Shown here: piece after piece, positions 56,501 through 64,000 of the stretch | Numbering within the stretch: position 1 is the stretch's first letter | How the letters are laid out: the number at the start of each line of letters is the position of its first letter | Assembly: GCA_041738345.1 (NCBI GenBank) | Contig: JBGSPX010000057.1 | Coordinates: 1-64,000, forward strand | Length of the DNA: 64,000 bases | Direction: 5' to 3' | Source: Proteocatella sp041738345 | GTDB lineage: Bacteria; Bacillota; Clostridia; Peptostreptococcales; Filifactoraceae | The notes under the pieces: generated by a model | The model's input: the letters and a program-made list of their open reading frames with translations, nothing else | Databases searched by the model: none | What the model was told of the DNA's origin: nothing | Program-made: the position numbers and the translations under genes

Positions 56501-56976
56501 CCCATATTTATTAGTTTATCAATGAATGAATCTTTTTCTAACACTTCCCCTAAATTCAAGTTATAGGAATTCGCCTTCATTATGCTTTTGGGAGTATATT
56601 TTTTTATAAGCGAATCTGCTGATATTACAGCTACTTCATAATCGTCCTTTGATAATTTGAATAAATTATTTACAAGCTTAGCCTCTAAAGTTCTATCTTT
56701 AGCCTCTACTGAATAAAATCTTATTTCATCACTCTCAATTATTACAGCATCTATACCTTTTTTTAAAAGCACATTGTATATTTTTTGTGCTTCTCCATCA
56801 CTATGAGTAATTACTACATGTTTTTTTTCATTTCTTTTCAGATAATCTATAAGCTCTGTTCTTTGTCCATCAAGAAGTCCGCTGACTAAAATATTCTGTT
56901 TTCCTTTATCTATCGCATTCGCAATAAGCTTATATTCTTCTGATGAATCAAGTATATTTCTCAAAAAATTATTCAT
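53593..56976 (-). CDS. mfd: Mfd transcription-repair coupling factor
   Basis: The 1127-residue protein has the UvrB-like N-terminal part, the RNA-polymerase interaction domain (PGDYVVHENYGIGKF near 490), and a RecG-like translocase (DVGYGKTEVAIRA, then DEEQRFGVK). A C-terminal D7-like region follows. It removes stalled RNA polymerase at DNA lesions and recruits UvrA. It is the long gene of the conserved pth-mfd block, ten bases after pth. Confidence 0.95.
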   Translation of the reverse strand: MNNFLRNILDSSEEYKLIANAIDKGKQNILVSGLLDGQRTELIDYLKRNEKKHVVITHSDGEAQKIYNVLLKKGIDAVIIESDEIRFYSVEAKDRTLEAKLVNNLFKLSKDDYEVAVISADSLIKKYTPKSIMKANSYNLNLGEVLEKDSFIDKLINMGYVREHKVEGVGQFSIRGGIIDVFTPNVEYPLRIELFDDEVDSIRPFDIFTQKSIDKVKSVKILPARSFLYPTDVSLSVSQIEKDINSNTNEDITYDLERIKNKIYFEGVSKYIDYFYEENTLFDYIKNVEIFMINDPNRIYEKLENIFIEFSDNYQSALEKGFAIKREGNLLLSPDYIIEKLQENKLVFNTTLTSTIRNFKVDEIIDIETREAKTFHGKIYDFIDEVKYLRSNDYKIVISLKDEELVKSLQKVFRENNVNSVRINKDTLEAEISNVIFTNEYFEAGSIYSKRKLAIFTKNEIYSSEKNVDRKFKQKVKTKKIDSFIELKPGDYVVHENYGIGKFVAVEQKEFDNIIKDYIKIVYGGGDSLYLPLEQMSKIQRYIGNSAEDGITLSKLSNNEWKKTRAKAKKIVELIAKDLVELYAKRENTQGYKFSQDTIWQREFEEDFPYVETDDQLRAISEVKEDMESSKVMDRLICGDVGYGKTEVAIRAIFKACMDSKQCAFLVPTTILSQQHYHTIKERFANFPIKVELLSRFRTTKDQDKITDKIKTGEIDVIVGTHRILSKDMKFKDLGLIVVDEEQRFGVKDKEKLKKLRTNCDVISLSATPIPRTLHMSLSGIRDMSVLEEPPKERQAIITYVMESRESIIADAIEREIHRGGQIYFVYNRVQTIDKMHELVKKLVPSARVAVAHGQMSPRKLEKIITDFTNKEYDVLISTTIIETGMDITNANTMIVYDADKMGLSQLYQLRGRVGRSNRQGYAYFMYEKNKVLTEISEKRLKTIKEFTEFGSGFKVAMRDLEIRGAGTLLGESQHGHIADIGYEMYVKMLEQEIAKLKGEFCEEDTFETEISIKLNAYIPNDYIEDEMDKIEVYKKIASISSLEEKTELEIEIEDRFSDMPISVSLLVDVAYIKSLGKKLKIAKIVKEKNVITFISREGKVIVKKDFGKVEDYKLVKSIAQYLEKML

Positions 56977-56986
56977 TTTCGTTCCT

Positions 56987-57547
56987 CTACTTGTTATACA
57001 TATTCATGGCCTTATCTAAGTTAGTTTCTGCCGTTTCTATAACTGCTTTTGCACCTTTTTTTATCGAATCTACCACAAGTTCTACCTCTGTTTTGTCAAA
57101 CTTACTCAGTACAAAGCTGGCTAAATCTTGTCCGTTTTTAGGTTTAGATACGCCTATTCTAACTCTAGGAAAATCCTGTTTTCCCAAAAGATAGATTATA
57201 TTTCGCATTCCATTATGCGTCCCACCGCTTCCACTTTTTCTTATTCTTATTTTACCAACATCTAAATCTATATCATCATATATCACTATTAAATTTGATA
57301 TATCTACTTTGTAATAATTCATAAGTTCAACTACAGCTTGTCCACTTAGATTCATAAAGGTTTGAGGTTTAGCCAAAATTATCTTTTCGCTACCGATTCG
57401 TCCTTCACCAATTATCGATTTGAATTTAAGTTTATCTACTTTAATATCTAATTGCAAGGCTAATTCGTCTATAGCTATAAACCCAACATTATGTCTTGTA
57501 GCCTCGTATTGTTTCCCTGGATTTCCTAATCCTACTACTAAATACAT
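56987..57547 (-). CDS. pth: peptidyl-tRNA hydrolase
   Basis: The 186-residue enzyme has GLGNPGKQYEATRHNVGF with the catalytic His, then KPQTFMNLSG and YDDIDLDVGKIRIRKSGSGGTHNGM. It frees tRNA from peptides dropped by ribosomes. Pth-mfd linkage is conserved in Firmicutes. Confidence 0.96.
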   Translation of the reverse strand: MYLVVGLGNPGKQYEATRHNVGFIAIDELALQLDIKVDKLKFKSIIGEGRIGSEKIILAKPQTFMNLSGQAVVELMNYYKVDISNLIVIYDDIDLDVGKIRIRKSGSGGTHNGMRNIIYLLGKQDFPRVRIGVSKPKNGQDLASFVLSKFDKTEVELVVDSIKKGAKAVIETAETNLDKAMNMYNK

Positions 57548-57573
57548 TTTTCTCTCCTATTATTTTCAGCTGA

Positions 57574-57598
57574 AAAAGAGCCTTTAATCAAGGCTCTC
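57574..57598 (-). terminator. terminator between prs and pth
   Basis: AGAGCCTT pairs with AAGGCTCT across five bases, followed by five T on the minus strand. It separates glmU-prs from the pth-mfd block, although read-through may still link them. Confidence 0.78.
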
Positions 57599-57614
57599 TC
57601 TTAATCATTTTATA

Positions 57615-58577
57615 TTATCTAGATGATTCTGGTGAAAATAGTACACTTACTGACTCACACTCAAATATCTTATCTATTGCTGATGCAAAAAGTGGTGCAG
57701 TTGTAAGGACTTTTATCTTGTCAATTCTTTTCTCTTGTGAAAGAGGTATTGTATCAAGCACTATTACTTCTGTAAGTTCAGAATTTGCAATTCTTTCAAT
57801 CGCCGGACCTGAAAGTACTGGATGTGTACAACATGCATATATATTTTTTGCTCCAAATTTCTTTAGGGCCTCTGCTGCATTACAAAGCGTTCCAGCCGTA
57901 TCTATCATGTCATCAAGAATTATAAGATTCTTATCTCTTACATCTCCTATAATATTCATAACTTCTGATACATTGTTTTTAGGTCTTCTCTTATCTACTA
58001 TAGCTATCGGTGCATCTAAATACTGAGCAAACGTTCTTGCTCTTGCAACACTACCATGATCTGGAGATACTATAACTAAATCTTCTATATTCATTTTTTC
58101 AAAATGTTCAACAAGTATTCTTCCACCTAAAAGATGGTCTACTGGTATATCAAAATATCCTTGAATTTGGTTTGCATGAAGATCCATAGTAAGAATTCTA
58201 TCAGCTCCTGCTGCAGTTAAAAGATCTGCTACTAATTTAGCTGTGATTGGATCTCTCGCCTTAGCTTTTCTGTCTTGTCTTGCATATCCATAGTATGGTA
58301 TAACAGCTGTTATTCTTCCTGCAGATGCTCTTTTGAATGCATCTATCATTATAAGCATTTCCATAAGATGTCTGTTTACTGGCGAACATGTAGATTGAAT
58401 TATAAATGCATCTACTCCTCTTACACTTTCATTGATATTTACGGAAATCTCTCCATCACTAAACCTTGTTACTTCAGCATCTCCAAGTTCAACACCTAGC
58501 TGGTCTGCTATCTTTTTTGCTAATTCCTGATTGGAGTTACCACTGAAAATCTTGATTTTGTTACCGCTTGTATTCAT
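57615..58577 (-). CDS. prs: ribose-phosphate pyrophosphokinase
   Basis: The 320-residue enzyme has the ATP site (FSDGEISVNI), the metal and PRPP motifs YYGYARQDRK and DLHANQIQGYF, and the PRPP-binding loop VILDDMIDTAGT (written here as LIILDDMIDTAGTL). It makes PRPP for nucleotide, His and Trp synthesis. It follows glmU, as in Bacillus. Confidence 0.96.
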   Translation of the reverse strand: MNTSGNKIKIFSGNSNQELAKKIADQLGVELGDAEVTRFSDGEISVNINESVRGVDAFIIQSTCSPVNRHLMEMLIMIDAFKRASAGRITAVIPYYGYARQDRKAKARDPITAKLVADLLTAAGADRILTMDLHANQIQGYFDIPVDHLLGGRILVEHFEKMNIEDLVIVSPDHGSVARARTFAQYLDAPIAIVDKRRPKNNVSEVMNIIGDVRDKNLIILDDMIDTAGTLCNAAEALKKFGAKNIYACCTHPVLSGPAIERIANSELTEVIVLDTIPLSQEKRIDKIKVLTTAPLFASAIDKIFECESVSVLFSPESSR

Positions 58578-58606
58578 TACTTCCTCCTAAAGATATTAAG
58601 TTATAT

Positions 58607-59944
58607 TTATTTTTTATTCCAATCACTTTTATTTATCTGTCTTGCTCTAGCTATAGCAAGCGAGTTTTGAGGAACATCCCCAGTTATAGTTGAACCAGCT
58701 GCTACAAAAGCTTTCTCGTCAACCACTACAGGTGCGACTAAATTAGAATTTGAACCTATAAAGGCATTGTCTTTAACTAATGTTTTATATTTTTTTTCAC
58801 CATCATAGTTTACAAAAACTACACCACAACCAATATTTACATTTTTTCCAACCTCTGCATCTCCTATATATGAAAGATGCGAAGCTTTTGAACCATCTCC
58901 AAATTTCGCATTTTTCAGTTCTACGAAATCTCCTATTTTGCAATTATTTCCAACATCTGACTTCGGTCTTAGATATGCGTAAGGTCCTACTGTTGTATTA
59001 TTTCCTATTTTAGAATCTATTATAGTGGAAGATTTTATTTCTACACCTTCTCCTATTATACTGTTTTCTATAGTAGTGTTTTCTCTTATAACTGTAGTTT
59101 TTCCAATTTTTGTCTTTCCAAATATATTGCAATTCGGATAAATTATACAGTCTCTTTCTATTACAACATCTTTATCAATATAAGTACATTCTGGATTTAT
59201 AATACTAACTCCCTCACTCATATGATATTGGTTAACTCTTCTTCTCATTATCTGTTCTGCCTGCGATAATTGAACTCTGCTGTTTACTCCAAGAATCGAT
59301 TCATTATCAACTTGAAATGTACATACTTTATAAGAAGCAGCTATATTTTCAAGCACATCAGTAAGATAATATTCATTCTGACTATTTTCAGTACTTAAAT
59401 TTCCAAGTTCTTTTTTAAGAAGACTTCCATCTATTATATATGTTCCTGCGTTTATTTCTCTTATAAGTTTTTGTTCAGCTGTAGCATCTTTTTCCTCTAC
59501 AATTTTAACAAAACTATCTTCATTTTTTATGATTCTTCCATATCCTGTAGGATTGTCTACACAAGATGTCATCACAACTGCTTGAAAACCCTGTTTTTTT
59601 AAATCGTACATTCTTTGAAGAATATCTTTTTCTATTAGAGGAGTGTCTCCACATATAATAAGCACCTCATCATTATCTGTAATATGGTTATTCGCCATCA
59701 TTACAGCATGCCCAGTGCCTAGTTGTTCCATTTGATATGCGTAATTCACACTATCTCCAAAGTATTCTTTTATAAACTCACTTTTATGTCCAATCACTAC
59801 AACTGCTTCACTATTATCTATGTTTGTATTACTAATTACATGCTCAAGCATAGGCTTATTACAAACTCTATGCATAACTTTTGGCAGCTCAGATTTCATT
59901 CTGGTTCCCTGTCCCGCTGCTAATATTACTACCTTTAAACTCAT
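58607..59944 (-). CDS. glmU: GlmU bifunctional UDP-GlcNAc pyrophosphorylase/GlcN-1-P acetyltransferase
   Basis: The 445-residue protein has the N-terminal pyrophosphorylase (ILAAGQGTRMKSELPKV, then GDTPL) and the C-terminal left-handed beta-helix acetyltransferase (AYLRPKSDVGNNCKIGDFVE, GCGVVFVNYDG). It makes UDP-GlcNAc for the wall. ATG 59944 follows GAGGAG; the longer frame starts within the upstream promoter region. The spoVG gene usually found upstream in Firmicutes is absent. Confidence 0.95.
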   Translation of the reverse strand: MSLKVVILAAGQGTRMKSELPKVMHRVCNKPMLEHVISNTNIDNSEAVVVIGHKSEFIKEYFGDSVNYAYQMEQLGTGHAVMMANNHITDNDEVLIICGDTPLIEKDILQRMYDLKKQGFQAVVMTSCVDNPTGYGRIIKNEDSFVKIVEEKDATAEQKLIREINAGTYIIDGSLLKKELGNLSTENSQNEYYLTDVLENIAASYKVCTFQVDNESILGVNSRVQLSQAEQIMRRRVNQYHMSEGVSIINPECTYIDKDVVIERDCIIYPNCNIFGKTKIGKTTVIRENTTIENSIIGEGVEIKSSTIIDSKIGNNTTVGPYAYLRPKSDVGNNCKIGDFVELKNAKFGDGSKASHLSYIGDAEVGKNVNIGCGVVFVNYDGEKKYKTLVKDNAFIGSNSNLVAPVVVDEKAFVAAGSTITGDVPQNSLAIARARQINKSDWNKK

Positions 59945-59999
59945 ATCTACTCCTCTGTTTTCAAACAAATAAGCCTCAAGTCTCTTTATTAACATACTA

Positions 60000-60028
60000 A
60001 TAATAACACTTTTTTCTACAAAAGTAAA
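60000..60028 (-). promoter_or_regulatory. candidate promoter of glmU
   Basis: TTTACT and TATTAT lie 17 bases apart on the minus strand, about 55 bases before the glmU start. Confidence 0.4.
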
Positions 60029-60193
60029 AGTTTTTTCAAGATAATTTTTAGATAATATAAATTTTCTCATTTTTTAGTTCAATTGCAGCGTTAGTTTCAT
60101 TTTTATTCAATGTTAATTCATTGACATCAACCTCACTATAAGTCAGTATTAGCAATGTTTATCAAAAAAATATAGCATTTTTAAAATGAATTA

Positions 60194-60222
60194 TTGACTT
60201 CTAGTTTCCTGCATGATATATT
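60194..60222 (+). promoter_or_regulatory. promoter of pyc
   Basis: TTGACT and TATATT lie 17 bases apart, about 70 bases before the start codon. The intervening leader shows no strong hairpin. Confidence 0.65.
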
Positions 60223-60293
60223 TATATAAAGTGATTTCATAAAATATGTAAAGTTTGATATATTTTTAACATAAATTAGGAGGTTTATTCAAA

Positions 60294-63200
60294 ATGTCTA
60301 CAGATATTAAGCAATTTAAAAAGGTCATGATTGCAAACCGTGGTGAGATAGCAATAAGAATATTTCGTGCATTATCCGAACTTGGAATAAGAACTGTTGG
60401 AATTTATTCGAAAGAAGACAAACTTTCTCTTTTCAGAAGTAAAGCTGATGAATCTTATCTTATCGGAGAGCATAAAAGTCCGCTTGATGCATACCTTGAT
60501 ATGGAAGGTATCATAAGATTAGCTAAGAGTAAGAAAGTTGATGCAATCCACCCAGGATACGGCTTCTTATCTGAAAACCCTGTATTTGCAAAGATGTGTC
60601 GCGATAATGGAATCGCATTCATAGGTCCTTCTGTAGAAACTATGGAAATGATGGGTGACAAAATAAGCTCTAAAAAAGTAGCAGCGCTATGTGATGTGCC
60701 TACTATCCCTGGAACTAAAGATCCTATAAAAACAGTAGATGATGCTATAAGAATAGCTGAAGAAATAGGTTACCCTGTAATGGTTAAAGCTTCAAACGGA
60801 GGCGGCGGACGTGGAATGCGTATCGTAAGATCAAGCGAACAAATGAAAACTGATTTTGAGTCTGCTATGAATGAATCTATAAAAGCTTTTGGAGACGATA
60901 AGATATTTATAGAAAAATATCTAAATCGTCCAAAACATATAGAAGTCCAGATTTTAGGAGATGCTCACGGCAATATTGTTCACCTTTATGAAAGAGATTG
61001 CTCTTTACAAAGAAGACATCAAAAAGTTGTAGAATTTGCACCTTCAATCTCATTAAAAGAAGAAACTAAGACAAAATTACTTGAATCTGCAGTTAGACTT
61101 GCACAATATGTTAATTATAAAAGTGCTGGTACTTTAGAATACCTAGTGGATGACCATGGTGATTTTTACTTTATAGAAATGAATCCTCGTATCCAAGTTG
61201 AACATACTGTTACAGAAATGATAACAGGCATAGATATCGTTCAAAGCCAAGTCCTTATAGAAATGGGACACTCACTTAAGGACGAAGAAATAAACATTCA
61301 ATCTCAAGATGATATCAAAGTTAATGGATATTCAATTCAGTGTCGTGTAACTACAGAAGACCCAACAAAAGGATTTATGCCTGATACTGGAAAAATATCA
61401 GTTTATCGTTCAGGCTCAGGATTTGGAATAAGACTAGATGGCGGAAACGGCTTTACAGGTTCTGAAATAACACCTTATTATGACAGCTTACTAGTTAAAA
61501 CTACATCTTGGGATAGAACTTTTAGCGGAGCTACAAGAAAAGCGATTCGTGCACTTAGAGAATTTAGGATAAGAGGAGTTAAGACTAATATTCCTTTCCT
61601 TATAAATGTTTTAAACCACCCTAGTTTCATAGAAGGAAAATGTTATACTTCATTTATAGAAGAAACTAGTGAATTATTTGATATAAAAGCAAGTAAAGAC
61701 CGCGCAAGCAAATTAATAAACTTTGTAGGAAATGTAATTGTAAACGAAAAAACTGAAAATAAATTTGATGAAAATCTTATAAAAATACCAAAATTCGAAA
61801 TCACAGACACTCCTGGTTCTAGAGATTTATTTCTAAAAATGGGAGCTAAGGATTTCACTCAAATGATTAAAAATGATAAGAAACTATATATAACCGATAC
61901 AACTATGAGAGATGCACACCAATCGCTTATTGCTACAAGACTTCGTACTCATGATTTAGAAAAAATAGCTAAACATTCAAATGAAGTTTTCAAAAATACT
62001 TTCTCAATGGAAACTTGGGGAGGAGCCACTTTTGACGTAGCATACAGATTCCTTAAAGAGTCTCCATGGGTTAGACTTGAAACTCTAAACAAATTAATGC
62101 CAAACGTACTTCAGCACATGCTTCTTAGAGCTTCTAATGCTGTAGGTTATAAAAACTACCCAGACAATGTAGTAGCTGAATTCATAAAGCTTTCTGCAGA
62201 AAGAGGCGTAGACGTATTTAGAATATTCGACAGTTTAAACTGGATGGAAAATATGAAGCTTCCTGTAGAAGAAGCGCTTAAAACAGGTAAAATCGTTCAC
62301 GGAGCAATCTGTTATACTTCTAATATATTAGACCCTAAAAACACTAAATATACTACTGAATATTATGTTAAAAAGGCTAAAGAACTTGAAGCTATGGGAG
62401 TTCATATTGTAGGTATAAAAGATATGTCAGGCCTTTTAAAACCTTATGCTGCTAAAGAACTTGTAACTGCATTAAAAAGTGAACTTAATGTTCCTGTAGA
62501 AATTCATACTCATGACTCTACTGGTAATGGCGTAAGTTCTATGCTTATGGCAGCAGAAGCTGGCGCAGATATAGTTGATGCTGCAATCGAATCTATGTCA
62601 GGTCTTACAAGTCAGCCATCTATAAACTCTATAGTAGAAGCCTTAAGACATACTCCAAGAGATACAGGCCTTGATATCGATAAACTTAACGAAATAAGTG
62701 CATACTATCTTGGCGTAAGAAAAATATATTCTAAGTTTGAGACAGAGCTTAAGACTCCATCTGTTGAGATTTACAAGTATGAAATTCCAGGCGGACAGTA
62801 TTCAAATCTTCTTCCTCAGGTTCAAAGTTTAGGTCTTGGCGATAGATTTGAAGAAGTAAAAGTTGCCTTTAAAGATGCTAATGATTTATTTGGAGATATT
62901 GTAAAGGTTACGCCGTCTTCTAAAATAGTGGGCGATATGGCTATATTTATGGTTAAAAATGATTTAACTAAAGAAAATATACTTGAAAAAGGAAAAGATT
63001 TATCTTTCCCTGAGTCAGTAATAGAATACTTTATGGGATATATAGGTCAACCTGAGGGCGGTTTCCCTAAAGAGCTTCAAGCTATGATACTAAAAGGTTC
63101 TAAACCTATAACTTGTAGACCTGGTGAACTTCTTCCTCCTGAAGATTTTGATAAAATAAAAAAATATCTTGATGAAAATTACAATGGCAGAGGAAATTCT

Positions 63201-63725
63201 AGAAATGTTGTAAGTTATGCTCTTTATCCAAAAGTTTATGATGATTATTGCAAACACCTTGAACTATATAATGATATAAGCAAACTTCCATCGAATGTAT
63301 TCTTTAATGGCTTAGAAACAGGCGAAGAACTAGATGTCGAAATAGAACCTGGAAAAGTATTAAATATAAAATTCCTAGCTTTAACTGACCCAGATGAAAA
63401 CGGAATGAGAACCTTGAGTTTTGAGGTTAATGGTTCTTCAAGAGAAACTGAAATTCTTGACCATTCAGTTGAAATATTAACTTACAATGAAAGAAAAGTA
63501 GATTCTACTAATCCTAAACATATAGGCTCTCCTATTCCTGGAAATGTAGTTAAAATATTCGTAAAAGAAGGCGATAAAATCGAGGTAAATAAACCTATAA
63601 TGACTATCGAAGCTATGAAGATGGAAACTACTGTACTTTCTAAAAAAGAAGGTATTATATCTGAAATTTTGGTTAAAGAAAATGACCGAGTATCAGATAA
63701 CCAACTTATTGCAACTTTTGAATAA
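60294..63725 (+). CDS. pyc: pyruvate carboxylase
   Basis: The 1143-residue enzyme has a biotin carboxylase half (KVMIANRGEIAIRIFRAL, ATP-grasp loop KASNGGGGRGMRI). A carboxyltransferase domain follows from about 530 (DTTMRDAHQSL, metal-binding HTHDSTGNG), then an allosteric linker and the biotinyl domain with Lys1109 in EAMKMET. It turns pyruvate and bicarbonate into oxaloacetate with ATP, refilling the citrate-cycle intermediates. It stands alone with a promoter and a terminator. Length matches the single-chain type. Confidence 0.97.
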   Translation: MSTDIKQFKKVMIANRGEIAIRIFRALSELGIRTVGIYSKEDKLSLFRSKADESYLIGEHKSPLDAYLDMEGIIRLAKSKKVDAIHPGYGFLSENPVFAKMCRDNGIAFIGPSVETMEMMGDKISSKKVAALCDVPTIPGTKDPIKTVDDAIRIAEEIGYPVMVKASNGGGGRGMRIVRSSEQMKTDFESAMNESIKAFGDDKIFIEKYLNRPKHIEVQILGDAHGNIVHLYERDCSLQRRHQKVVEFAPSISLKEETKTKLLESAVRLAQYVNYKSAGTLEYLVDDHGDFYFIEMNPRIQVEHTVTEMITGIDIVQSQVLIEMGHSLKDEEINIQSQDDIKVNGYSIQCRVTTEDPTKGFMPDTGKISVYRSGSGFGIRLDGGNGFTGSEITPYYDSLLVKTTSWDRTFSGATRKAIRALREFRIRGVKTNIPFLINVLNHPSFIEGKCYTSFIEETSELFDIKASKDRASKLINFVGNVIVNEKTENKFDENLIKIPKFEITDTPGSRDLFLKMGAKDFTQMIKNDKKLYITDTTMRDAHQSLIATRLRTHDLEKIAKHSNEVFKNTFSMETWGGATFDVAYRFLKESPWVRLETLNKLMPNVLQHMLLRASNAVGYKNYPDNVVAEFIKLSAERGVDVFRIFDSLNWMENMKLPVEEALKTGKIVHGAICYTSNILDPKNTKYTTEYYVKKAKELEAMGVHIVGIKDMSGLLKPYAAKELVTALKSELNVPVEIHTHDSTGNGVSSMLMAAEAGADIVDAAIESMSGLTSQPSINSIVEALRHTPRDTGLDIDKLNEISAYYLGVRKIYSKFETELKTPSVEIYKYEIPGGQYSNLLPQVQSLGLGDRFEEVKVAFKDANDLFGDIVKVTPSSKIVGDMAIFMVKNDLTKENILEKGKDLSFPESVIEYFMGYIGQPEGGFPKELQAMILKGSKPITCRPGELLPPEDFDKIKKYLDENYNGRGNSRNVVSYALYPKVYDDYCKHLELYNDISKLPSNVFFNGLETGEELDVEIEPGKVLNIKFLALTDPDENGMRTLSFEVNGSSRETEILDHSVEILTYNERKVDSTNPKHIGSPIPGNVVKIFVKEGDKIEVNKPIMTIEAMKMETTVLSKKEGIISEILVKENDRVSDNQLIATFE

Positions 63726-63752
63726 TTTCTAAAAATAATATTTAAATTATAT

Positions 63753-63791
63753 AAAGTCAGATAAATCCCAGTCGATTTGTCTGACTTTTTT
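63753..63791 (+). terminator. terminator after pyc
   Basis: AGTCAGA-AAATC pairs with GATTT-TCTGACT across a short loop, followed by T6. It lies 27 bases after the pyc stop. Confidence 0.88.
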
Positions 63792-63949
63792 ATAACACAC
63801 TATCATTTCACACTTAGGTGTTTAGGCTTAATTTCAGTGGGTATAATTGGACTAGAAGTTTATTTTACCACAGTAAAATCATACATAGCTGTGGGAATTA
63901 TTATTAAGGTTTATATCTTTTTTGTATTTTCTTGTAGGGGGGCGTTGTT

Positions 63950-64000
63950 ATGAAAAAGATGCTAAGCCTACTTACGATTATTATGATTATAAGCTTAACC
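63950..64000 (+). CDS. N-terminus of an exported protein (partial)
   Basis: After a GGGGGG ribosome binding site, ATG starts a basic-hydrophobic leader (MKKMLSLLTIIMIISLT), a signal peptide beginning. The rest lies beyond the window. Nothing can be said of its function. Confidence 0.75.
   Translation, partial: MKKMLSLLTIIMIISLT

Noticed and set aside
60121..60150. Second promoter for pyc at the TTGACA near 60121
   Set aside because: No -10 hexamer lies at 16-18 bases from it. The promoter at 60194 fits better.
1..64000. CRISPR array or insertion sequence
   Set aside because: No regularly spaced direct repeats, no transposase gene and no terminal inverted repeats with target duplications were seen. 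The only mobile-element trace is the recombinase remnant.

Overview
The window is AT-rich DNA from an anaerobic, amino-acid-fermenting Firmicute of the Clostridia. The evidence is a complete selenocysteine-dependent glycine reductase operon, a tungsten-type aldehyde:ferredoxin oxidoreductase with its cofactor genes, a K+-dependent membrane pyrophosphatase, an L27 with a cleavable N-terminal extension next to its Prp protease, and strong AGGAGG ribosome binding sites. The content resembles Acetoanaerobium/Peptoclostridium-type organisms (Clostridium sticklandii and relatives). That placement is inference from gene content, not a database match. Nearly all genes lie on the minus strand.

Layout. 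1-8.0 kb is an accessory, partly decayed defence island. It holds a truncated Z1-type ATPase gene, a MORC/MutL-like GHKL ATPase, a serine-recombinase remnant, an intact-looking McrBC pair and a non-coding stretch with small broken genes. 8.0-12.6 kb carries housekeeping genes (RlmD, Hsp33, a methyltransferase, a MATE exporter). 12.6-19.5 kb is a copper/metal locus: CopZ, an unknown lipoprotein, CopA, an HMA-SafE-cupredoxin fusion, and a two-component system whose sensor has extracytoplasmic cysteines. 19.6-27.4 kb is a pterin cofactor and AOR island (moeA, moeA-PBP, moaA, moaC, MOSC, mogA, then AOR and a MoaD-like protein behind a candidate Moco/Tuco riboswitch with terminator). A tRNA-Leu(GAG) follows, then an orphan solute-binding protein, coaE, polA, and secG-hppA.

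35.1-43.1 kb is the glycine reductase operon grdX-trxB-trxA-grdE-grdA-grdB-grdC-grdD. It is preceded by a promoter, a glycine riboswitch aptamer and an intrinsic terminator. grdA and grdB each contain an in-frame TGA decoded as selenocysteine (U44 and U350). A perfect hairpin terminator between grdB and grdC probably lowers grdCD expression. 43.2-44.8 kb holds trmL and the rplU-prp-rpmA ribosomal operon with an L21 leader.

45.8-49.4 kb is the most unusual part: two rhodanese-type lipoproteins, a TVP38-family membrane protein and a small membrane protein. The gene ending at 45792 would normally be called as stopping at a TGA. In fact the TGA sits exactly where the catalytic cysteine of rhodanese belongs, the frame continues through the active-site loop to the domain end, and a strong hairpin follows. 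It is therefore a selenocysteine rhodanese. Beyond it come an Na+/H+ antiporter and the conserved glmU-prs-pth-mfd-prsA-flippase block. Pyruvate carboxylase follows on the plus strand, and the window ends in the first codons of a new exported protein.
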